Below are positions 1-8,542 of a stretch of DNA of 64,000 nucleotides, piece after piece. Every line of letters begins with the position of its first letter. Position 1 is the first letter of the stretch. The position numbers were made by a program, and so were the translations under genes. A model generated the notes under the pieces. It saw only the letters and a list, made by a program, of their open reading frames with translations. It had not been told where the DNA came from and ran no database searches. Source of the stretch: Streptomyces buecherae (lineage in GTDB: Bacteria > Actinomycetota > Actinomycetes > Streptomycetales > Streptomycetaceae); assembly GCF_014295035.1 (NCBI RefSeq), contig NZ_CP060404.1, positions 7,046,501 through 7,110,500 on the forward strand, read 5' to 3'.

Positions 1-209
1 ACGGTGGGCTCCGCCGCCTGGTCGGGGGCCAGCAGATCGATGTGCAGCGCGGTCACGCGGACCTCGGGAAGTTCCGCCGCCGCCGCGCGCAGCACGGCCG
101 TGGCCGCGTGTTCCGTCACCCATGCCCCGTCGTGTTCCGTGCCGAGCGGCAGCAGCCTGCCGAGCCCCAACTGCTGCCGTACCGCCTGTGCCAACGCGTC
201 TGCCACCAC
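1..209 (-). CDS. Conserved actinobacterial protein, N-terminal part (partial)
   Basis: The reverse strand reads open from a GTG at 209 to the window edge, giving about 69 residues (ADALAQAVRQQLGLGRLLPL near the start). From memory this matches a short conserved Streptomyces protein found next to Asp23 clusters and often labelled nucleopolyhedrovirus P10-like; that label carries no functional information. A second GTG at 206 is an equally possible start. An in-frame stop lies a little further upstream, so the gene cannot extend far. It is divergent from the Asp23 cluster, and the 212-bp gap would hold both promoters. The C-terminal part lies outside the window and no function can be assigned. 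Confidence 0.6.
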   Translation of the reverse strand, partial: MVADALAQAVRQQLGLGRLLPLGTEHDGAWVTEHAATAVLRAAAAELPEVRVTALHIDLLAPDQAAEPT

Positions 210-421
210 GGCCCGCCACCCTTCCCGCCGTACGGAAACTCCGTCACCCGCTGCCGCTCACCCTGCCGTACCGTGGCGCGCCGGCCGACCGCGACCCACC
301 CGTCGCCGGCGCGTTCCCGCGACTGCCACGTCCCGAGCGCGGTTCGCCGCGCGCCCGCTTACGGTGACATGAGGAACGGTCAGGCCGCTCCCCTGAGGCT
401 CCGCAGGAAGGGACATGGGCG

Positions 422-886
422 ATGACGGACACGACACAGAAGCAGCAGGCGGGAGGCGCGACTGCCCCGGGAGCTTCGACTCCCCGAGGTGGCGGGCCCC
501 CGGCGTCCCGAGGCAAGACGACGATCGCCGACGGCGTGGTGGAGAAGATCGCCGGCATGGCGGCCCGCGAGGTGCCCGGCGTGCACGCCATGGGCAGCGG
601 CTTCGCGCGCACCTTCGGGGCGGTGCGGGACCGGGTACCCGGTGGCGGGCGCTCCGTCACGCGCGGCGTCAAGGCCGAGGTCGGCGAGGTGCAGACGGCG
701 CTGGACCTGGAGATCGTGGTGGATTACGGCGTCTCCATCGGCGACGTCACGCGCGGCGTGCGGGAGGATGTCATCTCCGCGGTCGAGCGGATGACCAGCC
801 TTGAGGTGGTCGAGGTCAACATCGTGGTAAGTGATGTGAAACTGCCTGACGAGCAGGACGACGAGTCCGACTCGCGGCTCCAGTAG
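422..886 (+). CDS. Asp23/Gls24 family envelope stress protein
   Basis: 154 residues. A disordered Gln/Gly/Pro-rich N-terminus (1-30) precedes the Asp23 domain (about 32-135), with the family pattern TTIADGVVEKIAGMAAREVPGV and a C-terminal stretch in which the V-E-V-N-I-V-V strand stands out. In Firmicutes Asp23 coats the inner membrane face through the anchor AmaP, and a clear AmaP homologue lies at the end of this cluster. The next gene starts 44 bp downstream, so this is the first gene of a five-gene operon. A GTG near 415 is in another frame. The role is inferred from family and context; a stress trigger cannot be read from the sequence. Confidence 0.9.
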   Translation: MTDTTQKQQAGGATAPGASTPRGGGPPASRGKTTIADGVVEKIAGMAAREVPGVHAMGSGFARTFGAVRDRVPGGGRSVTRGVKAEVGEVQTALDLEIVVDYGVSIGDVTRGVREDVISAVERMTSLEVVEVNIVVSDVKLPDEQDDESDSRLQ

Positions 887-930
887 CCGGAGTGGACCGA
901 CCGGGCGCGGTGGAGGCAAGGGAGTACACG

Positions 931-1122
931 ATGAGCATGGCCGTGGTCGGCCTGGCCGCCGGGATGGCACTGGGCTTCGCCGGATACTTCGGCGGCTTCG
1001 GGGCCTTTCTCCTGGTGGCGGCGCTGGGCCTGATCGGGTTCGTGGCAGGCAAGTTCCTCGACGGAGATCTGGAGTTGGGCGATTTCTTCCGCCCCCGCGA
1101 GCGCGACGGCCGACGGCGGTGA
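931..1122 (+). CDS. Small membrane protein of the Asp23 cluster (DUF2273-like)
   Basis: 63 residues with two closely spaced hydrophobic segments (about 2-20 and 24-41), followed by a short charged tail rich in Asp, Glu and Arg. This size and layout match the DUF2273-type protein found between Asp23 genes. I chose ATG 931 because AAGGGAG sits six bases upstream. A GTG at 892 would add 13 residues but lacks a good ribosome-binding site. It probably helps attach or organise the Asp23 layer at the membrane, which is inference from neighbours only. Confidence 0.8.
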   Translation: MSMAVVGLAAGMALGFAGYFGGFGAFLLVAALGLIGFVAGKFLDGDLELGDFFRPRERDGRRR

Positions 1123-1128
1123 GGCCGC

Positions 1129-1500
1129 GTGGTGCGATCGGGTGAACGCGGCTCGACGCGGATCGCCGACCGGGTCATCGCGAAGATCGCTTCGCAGGCG
1201 GCCCGGGAGGCGCTCGGTGACGCGCGGGAGGTACGCGGGGCCGGTGGCAAGCCACCGCAGGCCGCCGTCGCGGTGCGCGACCGGCCGGCCCGCGACGGGC
1301 TGCGCGGCGAGGCCCGGGTGCGGGTCGCCGTCGAACTCGGCTACCCCTCGGACATCGGCGCCCAGTGCGGCGCCGTGCGTCGTCAGGTGAGCGGACGGGT
1401 AAGGGCGTTGGCGGGCATGGACGTACGGGACGTGGCCGTCACGGTCGAGCGCTTGCACGCGCCGGAGCGGACGGGCGTCGGCCGGGGGAGGACGCGGTGA
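1129..1500 (+). CDS. Second Asp23/Gls24 family protein
   Basis: 123 residues, GTG start six bases after the previous stop. The N-terminal pattern STRIADRVIAKIASQAARE and the strand VRVAVELGYPSDIGAQCGAV match the Asp23 fold, but the protein is shorter and more diverged than the first copy. Its stop overlaps the next GTG (bases 1497-1500), so translation is probably coupled. Two Asp23 paralogues in one operon suggest a mixed assembly rather than redundancy; this is inference. Confidence 0.85.
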   Translation: MVRSGERGSTRIADRVIAKIASQAAREALGDAREVRGAGGKPPQAAVAVRDRPARDGLRGEARVRVAVELGYPSDIGAQCGAVRRQVSGRVRALAGMDVRDVAVTVERLHAPERTGVGRGRTR

Positions 1501-2402
1501 GCAACGAGGAACCAGCCGCCGGCGAGGGCTCCACCGGCGGCGAGGGCGAGGACACCGCCGCGCGGCGGCCCGGCGGCGCCCCGGGGCGCACGCCCCCCGG
1601 CGGCACTGACGCGGCCAGCGACGCTGGTAGGTCCGGTGACGCGGGCCCGGTGGGCGAGACGCGTGCGGCCAGCGGCGCCAGCGCGGCGGGTGGCGCGGGC
1701 GCGGAGACCACCCGGCGACTGCCACTGCTGGAGAAGGACCCCACGGGCGGCGGCGCCACGCTCGCCAGCCCGGACGGTGACGCCGACGCGGACGAGGGCG
1801 GTGGTACCGGGCAGGAGCGGCGCGCCTCCGCCGCCAGGTACACGCCCGCGCGCGGCGAGCACGAGCGCGCGCGGCGCTTCTGGGCCAGCCGCCGGCTGCC
1901 CGCCGCGCTGCTCGCGCTGGTCGTGCTCGGCGCCGCCGGCCTGCTGCTCTACGACGTGGCGGCGGTACGGGCCGACCGGAGCGCGATGCGCTGGCGGCGC
2001 CGGCTCAGCGACGAGTTGGCCACCCGCCCGCTGGACGACCCCTGGATCGTGGCCGGAGCCTGCGTCGCGGTCGTCCTCGGCCTGTGGCTGATCATCCTGG
2101 CGCTCACCCCCGGCCGGCGCGGCGTGCTGCCGATGCGCCCCGACCCGCGGGTGCGCGCCGGGCTCGACCGCTCCGCGGCGGCGCTGGTGCTGCGGGACCG
2201 CGCCATGGAGGTGCCCGGCGTACGGACCGTCCGGGTGGACGCGGGGCGACGCCGGGTCAGGGTGCGGGCCCAGGCGCACTTCCGGGAGCTCGACGAGGTG
2301 CGTACCGACCTGGACCACGCGCTGGATGATGGCATCCGACAGCTCGGCCTGGCGCGCCGCCCCGGGCTGCGGGTCCAGGTCCGCCGGCCGACGAGGAGAT
2401 GA
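1497..2402 (+). CDS. DUF6286-type membrane protein of the Asp23 cluster
   Basis: 301 residues from GTG 1497. An upstream GTG-less extension to 1365 would fall inside the preceding gene. Residues 1-115 are low complexity (Gly, Ala, Glu, Thr) and probably disordered and cytoplasmic. Two transmembrane segments follow (roughly 140-165 and 185-210), then a small domain ending in VRRPTRR that resembles the DUF6286/alkaline-shock accessory domain. It overlaps the neighbouring genes by 4 bp on both sides, which fixes both ends. The likely role is as a membrane partner of the Asp23/AmaP assembly. No catalytic motif is visible. Confidence 0.8.
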   Translation: MSNEEPAAGEGSTGGEGEDTAARRPGGAPGRTPPGGTDAASDAGRSGDAGPVGETRAASGASAAGGAGAETTRRLPLLEKDPTGGGATLASPDGDADADEGGGTGQERRASAARYTPARGEHERARRFWASRRLPAALLALVVLGAAGLLLYDVAAVRADRSAMRWRRRLSDELATRPLDDPWIVAGACVAVVLGLWLIILALTPGRRGVLPMRPDPRVRAGLDRSAAALVLRDRAMEVPGVRTVRVDAGRRRVRVRAQAHFRELDEVRTDLDHALDDGIRQLGLARRPGLRVQVRRPTRR

Positions 2403-3040
2403 GGCGGAAGATGGCGGCGAAGCCGGTACGGGTGGGGCGTTCCAGGGTGCGGGTCGTCAACCGGGTGCTGCTCGGCCTGGCCGGGCTGCTCCTGCTGGCG
2501 CTGGGGGCCGCCGTCCTGGTCGGCGGGCTCGACCTGCCGCGCCGGTGGAACTTCGGTCTGCCCGGGAGCTGGCCCTTCGACGGGCCCGACGACGTGTTGC
2601 TGACCCATGACGATCGGCGGCGTTGGCGGGACGAGGGTTGGTGGTGGCCCACCGTCATCGCCGCCCTCGCGCTGATCGTCCTGCTCACGCTCTGGTGGCT
2701 GCTGGCCCAGGCGCGGCGGCGGCGCCTGCGCGAGGTGCTGGTCGCCAGCGGCGAGGGGGAGGGCGCGGTGTTGCGCGGCCGGGCCCTGGAGGGCGTGCTG
2801 GCCGCCGAGGCGGAGGCGATGGACGGGGTGGACCGCGCGCGCGTCACGCTGCGCGGACGCCGCACCGCCCCGGAGGCCCGGGTGCGGCTCGTGCTCGCCG
2901 CACACGCCCAACCCGCCGAGACGCTGGCCCGGTTGCGGGCCGAGGCCCTGGAGCACGCCCGGGCGTCGGCGGGCCTCGACCGGTTGCCCGCCGAGGTCAG
3001 GATGCGCGCGGTGCGCCACCGGGCGGAACGGGTGAGCTGA
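2399..3040 (+). CDS. amaP: AmaP-like alkaline shock membrane anchor
   Basis: 213 residues, ATGA overlap with the previous gene. Another ATG at 2411 would remove four residues. One hydrophobic hairpin is visible near 21-40, a second membrane segment around 80-102 (VIAALALIVLLTLWWLLAQ), then a cytoplasmic domain rich in Arg and Ala. The arrangement of two N-terminal membrane segments and a soluble tail is that of AmaP, the protein that holds Asp23 at the membrane in Staphylococcus. It closes the operon and is followed by a strong hairpin. The symbol is by family similarity. Confidence 0.8.
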   Translation: MRRKMAAKPVRVGRSRVRVVNRVLLGLAGLLLLALGAAVLVGGLDLPRRWNFGLPGSWPFDGPDDVLLTHDDRRRWRDEGWWWPTVIAALALIVLLTLWWLLAQARRRRLREVLVASGEGEGAVLRGRALEGVLAAEAEAMDGVDRARVTLRGRRTAPEARVRLVLAAHAQPAETLARLRAEALEHARASAGLDRLPAEVRMRAVRHRAERVS

Positions 3041-3086
3041 CGCGCCCCGCTCGCGCGCCCGGAGTCCACGGGCTCGGAGCTGACGT

Positions 3087-3131
3087 GCCCGGGCTCCGGG
3101 TGCCCGGCGCCCGCGCACCCGGAGCCCGGGC
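3087..3131. terminator. Hairpin between AmaP and SDR genes
   Basis: A perfect 17-bp stem (3087-3103 with 3115-3131, loop 11 nt) lies between two convergent genes. There is no T-run, as is usual for Streptomyces terminators; it could act in both directions. Confidence 0.8.
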
Positions 3132-3214
3132 CGTCGGGCCGTCGCCGGGGCCGCCGCTCCTCGCCGCGAAGCGAGAAAGCGGCGGCGTCGTCGGAGCGGC
3201 GATCCCGGCCGGGG

Positions 3215-3970
3215 TTACAGGCCGCGTAGCGCCCCGCCGTCCACCGGCACCATGAGGCCCGTCAGGTAGGAGGCGGCCGGCGAGAGCAGGAACGCGGCGG
3301 TGCGGCCGAACTCCCGCGCGGTGCCGTAGCGGCCCAGCGGGATGTTCGCGACGTTGCGCTCGCGCGCGGCGTCCGCGTCGCCCGTCGACGCGTCCAGCTC
3401 CCGCACCCGGTCGGTGTCGATGCGCGCGGGCAGCAGGCCCACCACCCGGATGTCGCGCGGGCCCACCTCGTCCGCCAGCGACTTCGCGAAGCCGGCGAGC
3501 CCGGGGCGCAGCCCGTTGGAGATGGTCAGGCCCGGGATCGGCTCGCGCACCGAGCCGGAGAGCACGAGGCCGATCACGCCGCCGGCGGTCAGCTCGGCGG
3601 CCGCGGTGCGGGCCAGCCGCACCGCGCCGAGGAACACCGACTCGAAGGCCGCCTGCCACTGGTCGTCGGTGTTCCCGGCCGCCGAGCCGGCGGGCGGGCC
3701 GCCCACGCTGATGAGGATGCCGTCGAAGCGGCCGAAGCGTTCCCGGGCGGTGGCGATCAGCCGTTCGGCGGCGCCCGGGTCGGCGTTGTCCGCCGGCAGG
3801 CCGTACGCGTTCGGCCCCAGCTCGCGCGCGGCGGCGGCCACCCGGTCGGCGTCGCGGCCGGTGATCACGACCTTCGCGCCGTCGGCCACCAGTTCGCGTG
3901 CCGTGGCGTTGCCGAGGCCGCGCGTGGCACCCGTGACGACGTACACCCGGTCTTTGAGTCCAAGATCCAT
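3215..3970 (-). CDS. SDR family oxidoreductase
   Basis: 251 residues from ATG 3970 (MDLGLKDRVYVVTGATRG). The classical SDR fold is clear: the cofactor motif TGATRGLG at 13-20, an NNAG-like motif replaced by SVGGPPAG near 85-92, and a final segment with LTGLMVPVDGGALRGL. The usual YxxxK catalytic pair is not obvious: the expected region reads ISNGLRPGLAGFAKSLADE, with Ser-Asn in place of Tyr. It may therefore be a divergent or non-classical SDR. The stop lies four bases from the GH15 start, so the two genes form one transcription unit with the GH15 gene first. Substrate unknown. Confidence 0.85.
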   Translation of the reverse strand: MDLGLKDRVYVVTGATRGLGNATARELVADGAKVVITGRDADRVAAAARELGPNAYGLPADNADPGAAERLIATARERFGRFDGILISVGGPPAGSAAGNTDDQWQAAFESVFLGAVRLARTAAAELTAGGVIGLVLSGSVREPIPGLTISNGLRPGLAGFAKSLADEVGPRDIRVVGLLPARIDTDRVRELDASTGDADAARERNVANIPLGRYGTAREFGRTAAFLLSPAASYLTGLMVPVDGGALRGL

Positions 3971-3974
3971 GGCC

Positions 3975-5834
3975 TCAGTCTGCCGTGGCCCGCCCCGACA
4001 GCGCGAGGGCGGTACCCACCAGGCCGATGTGGCTGAACGCCTGGGGGAAGTTCCCGAGTTGCCGACCGCGGTGGACGTCGTACTCCTCGGCGAGCAGGCC
4101 GACATCGTTGCGCAGCGAGAGCAGCCGCTCGAACAGGGTCGTGGCCTCCTCCGTACGGCCGATCAGGTACAGCGCGTCCGCCAGCCAGAACGAGCACACC
4201 AGGAACGGCGCCTCCGTGCCGGGCAGCCCGTCGACCGACGTGCCGTCCGTGCTGTAGCGGAGCAGCAGGCCGTCCTCGCACAGCTCCTCGCGGACCGCGT
4301 CCACCGTCCCGACGACGCGCGGGTCGTGCGGCGGCAGGAACCCGACCCGGGGGATGAGCAGCGTCGCCGCGTCCAGCTCCGTCGAGCCGTACGACTGGGT
4401 GAAGGTGTTCCGCTCGGCGTCGAAGCCCTTCTCGCACACCTCGCGGTGCACCTCGTCCCGCATGGCGCGCCAGCGGTCCGGATCGCCGGGCAGCGAGGGG
4501 TCACGCTCCATGGTGCGCACCGCGCGGTCGGCCGCGACCCAGGCCATCACCTTGGAGTGCACGAAGTGCCGACGCGGGCCACGCACCTCCCACAGCCCCT
4601 CGTCGGGCTCGCGCCAACGCGATTCCAGGAACTCCAGGAAGGCGTTCTGCAAGCTCCACGCCGTGGGCTTGTTCCGCAGCCCGAAGCTGCGGGCGAGGGC
4701 GAGGGAGTCGATGACCTCGCCGTAGATGTCGAGCTGGAGTTGGTGGACCGCGGCGTTGCCGATCCGTACCGGTGCCGAGCCCGCGTACCCGGTCAGCCAG
4801 TCGAGTTCCGCCTCGGGCAGCCGGCGTTCGCCGCCGAGCCCGTACATGATCTGCAGGTCGGCCGGGTCGCCGGCGACCGCGCGCAGCAGCCAGTCACGCC
4901 AGGCGCCGGCCTCCTCGATGTACCCGGTCCGCACCAGCGCGCTCAGCGCCAGTGTGGAGTCCCGCAGCCAGCAGTACCGGTAGTCCCAGTTGCGCACGCC
5001 GCCCAGCTCCTCCGGCAGCGAGGTGGTCGGCGCCGCGACGATGCCGCCGGTCGGGGCGTAGGTGAGCCCCTTGAGCGTGATCAGCGAACGCATCACGGCC
5101 TCGCGGTAGGGCCCCTGGTACGTGCACTTCGCGGCCCACTCCTGCCAGTCCTCGCGGCTCTGTTCCAGGGCCTCGTACGGGTCGACCAGGTCGGGCTGCG
5201 ACTCGTGCGAGGGGTGCCAGGTCAGCACGAACGCCACCCGCTCGCCCGCCGCGACGGTGAACTCGGAGCGGGTGCTGAAGTCCTGCCCGTACGTGTGGAC
5301 CTCGGGCACGCTCCGCAGCCAGACCGAGTCGGGGCCGGCGACGGCGACGCGGTGCCCGTCACACCGGCGCATCCACGGCACCACGTGCCCGTAGTCGAAA
5401 CGCAGTCGCAGCACGCTGCGCATGGACACGTGGCCGGTGACGCCCTCCACGATGCGCATGACGTCGGGGGTCCGGTCGCGCTGCGGCATGAAGTCGTACA
5501 CCCGGACGGAGCCGGTGGCGGTCTCCCACACGGTCTCCAGGATCAGCGTGTCGGGCAGGTAGGAGCGGCTCGCGCAGCGGGCGGGTACGCCGTCTCCGTC
5601 GTCGGTGGCGTTGGTGCCGTCGGAGCCGTCGGTGCTTGTCGTGTTCTCCGTGCCCTCGTCGGGGGCCGGCGCCAGGGTCCAGTGACCGTTGTCGCGGTCG
5701 CCGAGCAGCGCCGCGAAGCAGGCGCCGGAGTCGAAGCGGGGCAGGCAGAGCCAGTCGATCGAACCGTCCCGACCGACCAGCGCGGCGGTCTGGAGGTCGC
5801 CGATCACGGCGTAGTCCTCGATGGGTTGGGCCAT
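3975..5834 (-). CDS. Glycoside hydrolase family 15 protein (glucoamylase or trehalase type)
   Basis: 619 residues. An N-terminal beta-sandwich domain (1-220, opening with IGDLQTAALVGRDGSIDWLC) precedes the (alpha/alpha)6 barrel. The family signature WDYRYCWLRD is at 283-292. Actinobacterial members with this layout include trehalases as well as glucan hydrolases, so the substrate is open. A Thr/Asp/Gly-rich insertion at about 60-83 appears to be lineage-specific. No signal peptide is present, so it should act in the cytoplasm on an internal sugar such as trehalose or a maltodextrin. It lies just upstream of the SDR gene on the same strand. Confidence 0.9.
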   Translation of the reverse strand: MAQPIEDYAVIGDLQTAALVGRDGSIDWLCLPRFDSGACFAALLGDRDNGHWTLAPAPDEGTENTTSTDGSDGTNATDDGDGVPARCASRSYLPDTLILETVWETATGSVRVYDFMPQRDRTPDVMRIVEGVTGHVSMRSVLRLRFDYGHVVPWMRRCDGHRVAVAGPDSVWLRSVPEVHTYGQDFSTRSEFTVAAGERVAFVLTWHPSHESQPDLVDPYEALEQSREDWQEWAAKCTYQGPYREAVMRSLITLKGLTYAPTGGIVAAPTTSLPEELGGVRNWDYRYCWLRDSTLALSALVRTGYIEEAGAWRDWLLRAVAGDPADLQIMYGLGGERRLPEAELDWLTGYAGSAPVRIGNAAVHQLQLDIYGEVIDSLALARSFGLRNKPTAWSLQNAFLEFLESRWREPDEGLWEVRGPRRHFVHSKVMAWVAADRAVRTMERDPSLPGDPDRWRAMRDEVHREVCEKGFDAERNTFTQSYGSTELDAATLLIPRVGFLPPHDPRVVGTVDAVREELCEDGLLLRYSTDGTSVDGLPGTEAPFLVCSFWLADALYLIGRTEEATTLFERLLSLRNDVGLLAEEYDVHRGRQLGNFPQAFSHIGLVGTALALSGRATAD

Positions 5835-5863
5835 GCCCGAACTGGTTCCCGCTGAGCTGGGCC

Positions 5864-6910
5864 CTAGTCCGAAGCCGCAGCCGACCGGGCCACGGACGCG
5901 GTGTGCTCGGCGGGCGCGACGGGCTCGGCACCCGGTTCCATGTCGGCCTTGGCGTCGGGCCCGGCGTCGGACCTCGCGGCCTCGGCTCCGGGCTCCGCGG
6001 TTTCGGCTTCGGGCTCCGCGGCGTCAGCCTGGGCATAGGGGCGGGAAGTGGTGTCGGCGCCGGCGGCGGCCGGGGCGGCGTCGCTGGCGCCAGGGGCCTC
6101 GGGCTCGGCCGCCGCCTTCTCCCTCGCGGCCTCCGCGTCCTTGGCCGCCTTGGCGGCTGCCGCCGCCTGGTCCCGCAGCTCCCGACGGAAGAGCACCACC
6201 CAACCGACCGGCACCGCCGCGGTGAACAGCCACCACTGGACGGCGTACGCCATGTGGGAGCCGATGCCGCTGGTGTCGGGGGCCGGGACCGGCTCCGGCT
6301 GGTGGGCGCCACGGGGCTTGGAATCGGTCAGCTCCACGTAGCCGCCGAGCAGCGGCCGGCCCACCGTCTCGGCCTGGCGCTCGCTGTTGATCAGCATGAC
6401 CTGGCGCGGCGGCAGGCCCTTCTTGTCCTTGATCCCGCTGCTGCCGGTGGTCTCGTCGGCCTTGAGCCGCCCGGTGACGGTGACCTCGCCGGTCGGCGGT
6501 GCCGGCACGTCCGGGAACTGGGTCAGGTTGCCGGGCGCCGGAATCCAGCCACGGTTTACCAGCACCGCGTTGCCGTCGGCCAGCAGCAGCGGGGTGACGA
6601 CGAAGTAGCCGATGGACTGGTCGTCGGAGCCGGTGCGCTGGCGGACCACCACCTCGTGGCGGGGGTCGTAGGTGCCGGAGACCGTGACCTTGCGCATGGC
6701 GGTCTGCTTCGGCACGTCGCGGCCGACGCCGGTCAGCTCGCCGATGGGGACGGCCGGGGCGTCCAGGCTCTTGGACACCCGCTCGTTGTGCTCGACCCGC
6801 TGCTCGTGCCGGCCGAACTGCCAGAAACCCAGCTCGATCATCACGGGGATGAGGACGAGACCCACCAGCGTGAGGATCACCCACTGCCGGGTCAACAGAA
6901 AGCGGTACAC
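5864..6910 (-). CDS. SURF1 family cytochrome oxidase assembly protein
   Basis: 348 residues from GTG 6910 (YRFLLTRQWVILTLVGLVL). A first membrane segment lies at about 9-30, the SURF1 extracytoplasmic domain follows (30-225, with RHEVVVRQR and the VLVNRGWIP motif), and a second membrane segment sits near 230-250 (WWLFTAAVPVGWVVLF). The tail of about 95 residues is Ala/Glu/Pro-rich, probably disordered, and longer than usual for the family. Known homologues help haem insertion into aa3-type cytochrome c oxidase; no oxidase gene is in the window. The gene starts 29 bp upstream of GH15, so co-transcription is possible but not required. Confidence 0.9.
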   Translation of the reverse strand: MYRFLLTRQWVILTLVGLVLIPVMIELGFWQFGRHEQRVEHNERVSKSLDAPAVPIGELTGVGRDVPKQTAMRKVTVSGTYDPRHEVVVRQRTGSDDQSIGYFVVTPLLLADGNAVLVNRGWIPAPGNLTQFPDVPAPPTGEVTVTGRLKADETTGSSGIKDKKGLPPRQVMLINSERQAETVGRPLLGGYVELTDSKPRGAHQPEPVPAPDTSGIGSHMAYAVQWWLFTAAVPVGWVVLFRRELRDQAAAAAKAAKDAEAAREKAAAEPEAPGASDAAPAAAGADTTSRPYAQADAAEPEAETAEPGAEAARSDAGPDAKADMEPGAEPVAPAEHTASVARSAAASD

Positions 6911-7116
6911 CCCATGACCGTACAACTCGGTCGCGGGGCGGCGGTGAGCGGGGCGACCCCGTGGCCGGCCAACGGCGTCGGTGATCTTCGCCCGCCGAGC
7001 CACGGCCCGACCGGCACCCGGCCCGCGTCGACCGACGCCCGACCGACGCCCGACCGGCACTCGACGGCGCCCGGCCGAGGGTGCGCGCTCCCGCGCGGGG
7101 CCCGGTGGCGCGCCGG

Positions 7117-8127
7117 TCAGCCGCAGCCGGTCGGGGCCGGCGCCACGTCCTGGAGCAGTTGCATGAACGCCGCCTCGTCGACCACCGGTGTGCCGAACGA
7201 ACGGGCCTTGACCACCTTCGAGGTGGGCGAGTCGGGGTCGTTGGTGACCAGCAGGCTGGTGAGCCGCGACACGCTGGTCGCCACGTGCATCCCGGCCTCG
7301 ACGGCCCGGTCCTCCAGGAGTTCCCGGTCGACCGAGGTGTCGCCGGAGAACGCCACCCGCATGCCCTGCGCCAACCGGCCACCGGGCTCGTACCGGCCGG
7401 GGTTGGGGTACGGGCAGGCGGGCCGCTTGCGGCTGGGGCGCCAGCTCGTCTGGCCGAACCCGGAGCGCTGCCCCGGCGGGCGGGCGGTCGGCGCGTCCGA
7501 CCACTCGGTGAGCGGCTGGCAGGCGAGCAGCGGCAGGCGGATCTCGGCCGCCGCCGCCAGGTGCAGGCTGGGCCGGAAGGTCTCGGCGAGCACGCGCGCG
7601 TCGTCGAGCGCGTGGTGGGCCCGCTCCTGGACGACGCCGTAGTGCGCGGCCAGCGACTCCAGCTTGTGGTTGGCCAGCGGCAGCCCCAGCTCCTTGGAGA
7701 GGGCGATGGTGCACAGCCGCTGGCGGACGGGGGCGGCGCCCCTCGCGCGCGCGTACTCCCGGGCGATCATCGACCAGTCGAAGACGGCGTTGTGCGCGAC
7801 GAGGACCCGGCCGTCGAGGCGCCGGGCGAACTCGTCGGCGATCTCCGGGAAGAGCGGGGCCCGCGCGAGCTCGGCGCTGGTGAGCCCGTGGATCCAGACG
7901 GGGCCCGGGTCGCGCTGCGGGTTGACCAGCGTGTACCAGTGGTCCTGCACCTCGCCGCGCGCGTCGAGCTGGTAGACGGCGGCCGACACTATGCGGTCAT
8001 CGCGGGCGAGTCCGGTGGTCTCCACGTCAACGACCGCGTACCCGTCGGGGTAGGCGGTCGGCCACGGGGGTGGCGGGGCGGACTGTGGGGGAATCCGCGG
8101 AGCGGCGGCCGGTCGGTCTTCAAGCAT
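7117..8127 (-). CDS. DEDDh 3'-5' exonuclease with C-terminal BRCT domain
   Basis: 336 residues. A Pro-rich start is followed by the DnaQ-like exonuclease domain (about 28-190): the D-x-E motif in YAVVDVETTG, the second Asp in AHNAVFDWSMI, and the final H-x4-D in HHALDDARV. These four acidic residues and the His give the DEDDh set expected for metal-dependent 3'-5' cleavage. A basic linker with SGFGQTSWRPSRKRP leads to a BRCT-like domain (about 250-330, opening RVAFSGDTSVDRELLE). The combination suggests a repair or proofreading nuclease recruited through BRCT. It is not the replicative epsilon subunit by context. Confidence 0.9.
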   Translation of the reverse strand: MLEDRPAAAPRIPPQSAPPPPWPTAYPDGYAVVDVETTGLARDDRIVSAAVYQLDARGEVQDHWYTLVNPQRDPGPVWIHGLTSAELARAPLFPEIADEFARRLDGRVLVAHNAVFDWSMIAREYARARGAAPVRQRLCTIALSKELGLPLANHKLESLAAHYGVVQERAHHALDDARVLAETFRPSLHLAAAAEIRLPLLACQPLTEWSDAPTARPPGQRSGFGQTSWRPSRKRPACPYPNPGRYEPGGRLAQGMRVAFSGDTSVDRELLEDRAVEAGMHVATSVSRLTSLLVTNDPDSPTSKVVKARSFGTPVVDEAAFMQLLQDVAPAPTGCG

Positions 8128-8340
8128 GGTTCACGAGGATACGGGCCACCCCTGACACTCGGTCGCGGCGGGCGGGCCGAGCACCTGTCAGGGGCCGCGG
8201 CCCCCGGGCCGGTCGCGGCGACCGGGCCCCGTGCGACCTGGGCCAACCTCCTTGGCGGGCGGGCTCGCTGGGGATGTGGTGGCGTCAACTGATCGGCCGA
8301 AAAGCGCGGTTGCCCGGCGCCCGGCCCGCCGTTCACGCCC

Positions 8341-8417
8341 CGACGACCCCGACGACCCCGACGACCCCGACGACCCCGACGACCCCGACGACCCCGACGA
8401 CCCCGACGACCCCGACG
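8341..8417. repeat. 9-bp tandem repeat, about 8.5 copies
   Basis: The unit CGACGACCC is repeated eight times without mismatch from 8341 to 8412, followed by a partial copy. In one plus frame it would encode Asp-Asp-Pro, but no supported gene covers it. Such arrays vary in copy number by slippage. Confidence 0.95.
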
Positions 8418-8542
8418 GCGTGTGGGGAGCCGGGGGAGTGGCGCGGGTGGCGGCGGGGGCGCGCGCGTCGGGCGGGTCCTTCGGCACCGGGGTGGCCGGA
8501 CGACGCGCTGGCGCGACGCGAACGCCGTGCCGGGGCGCTTAC

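Noticed and set aside
5636..7642. Long plus-strand open frame opposite the SURF1 and exonuclease genes
   Set aside because: It is antisense to two recognised proteins and has the composition of a GC-codon shadow.
8341..8417. CRISPR-like array
   Set aside because: The 9-bp units are contiguous, without spacers. The heptamer array at 29867-29908 is excluded for the same reason.
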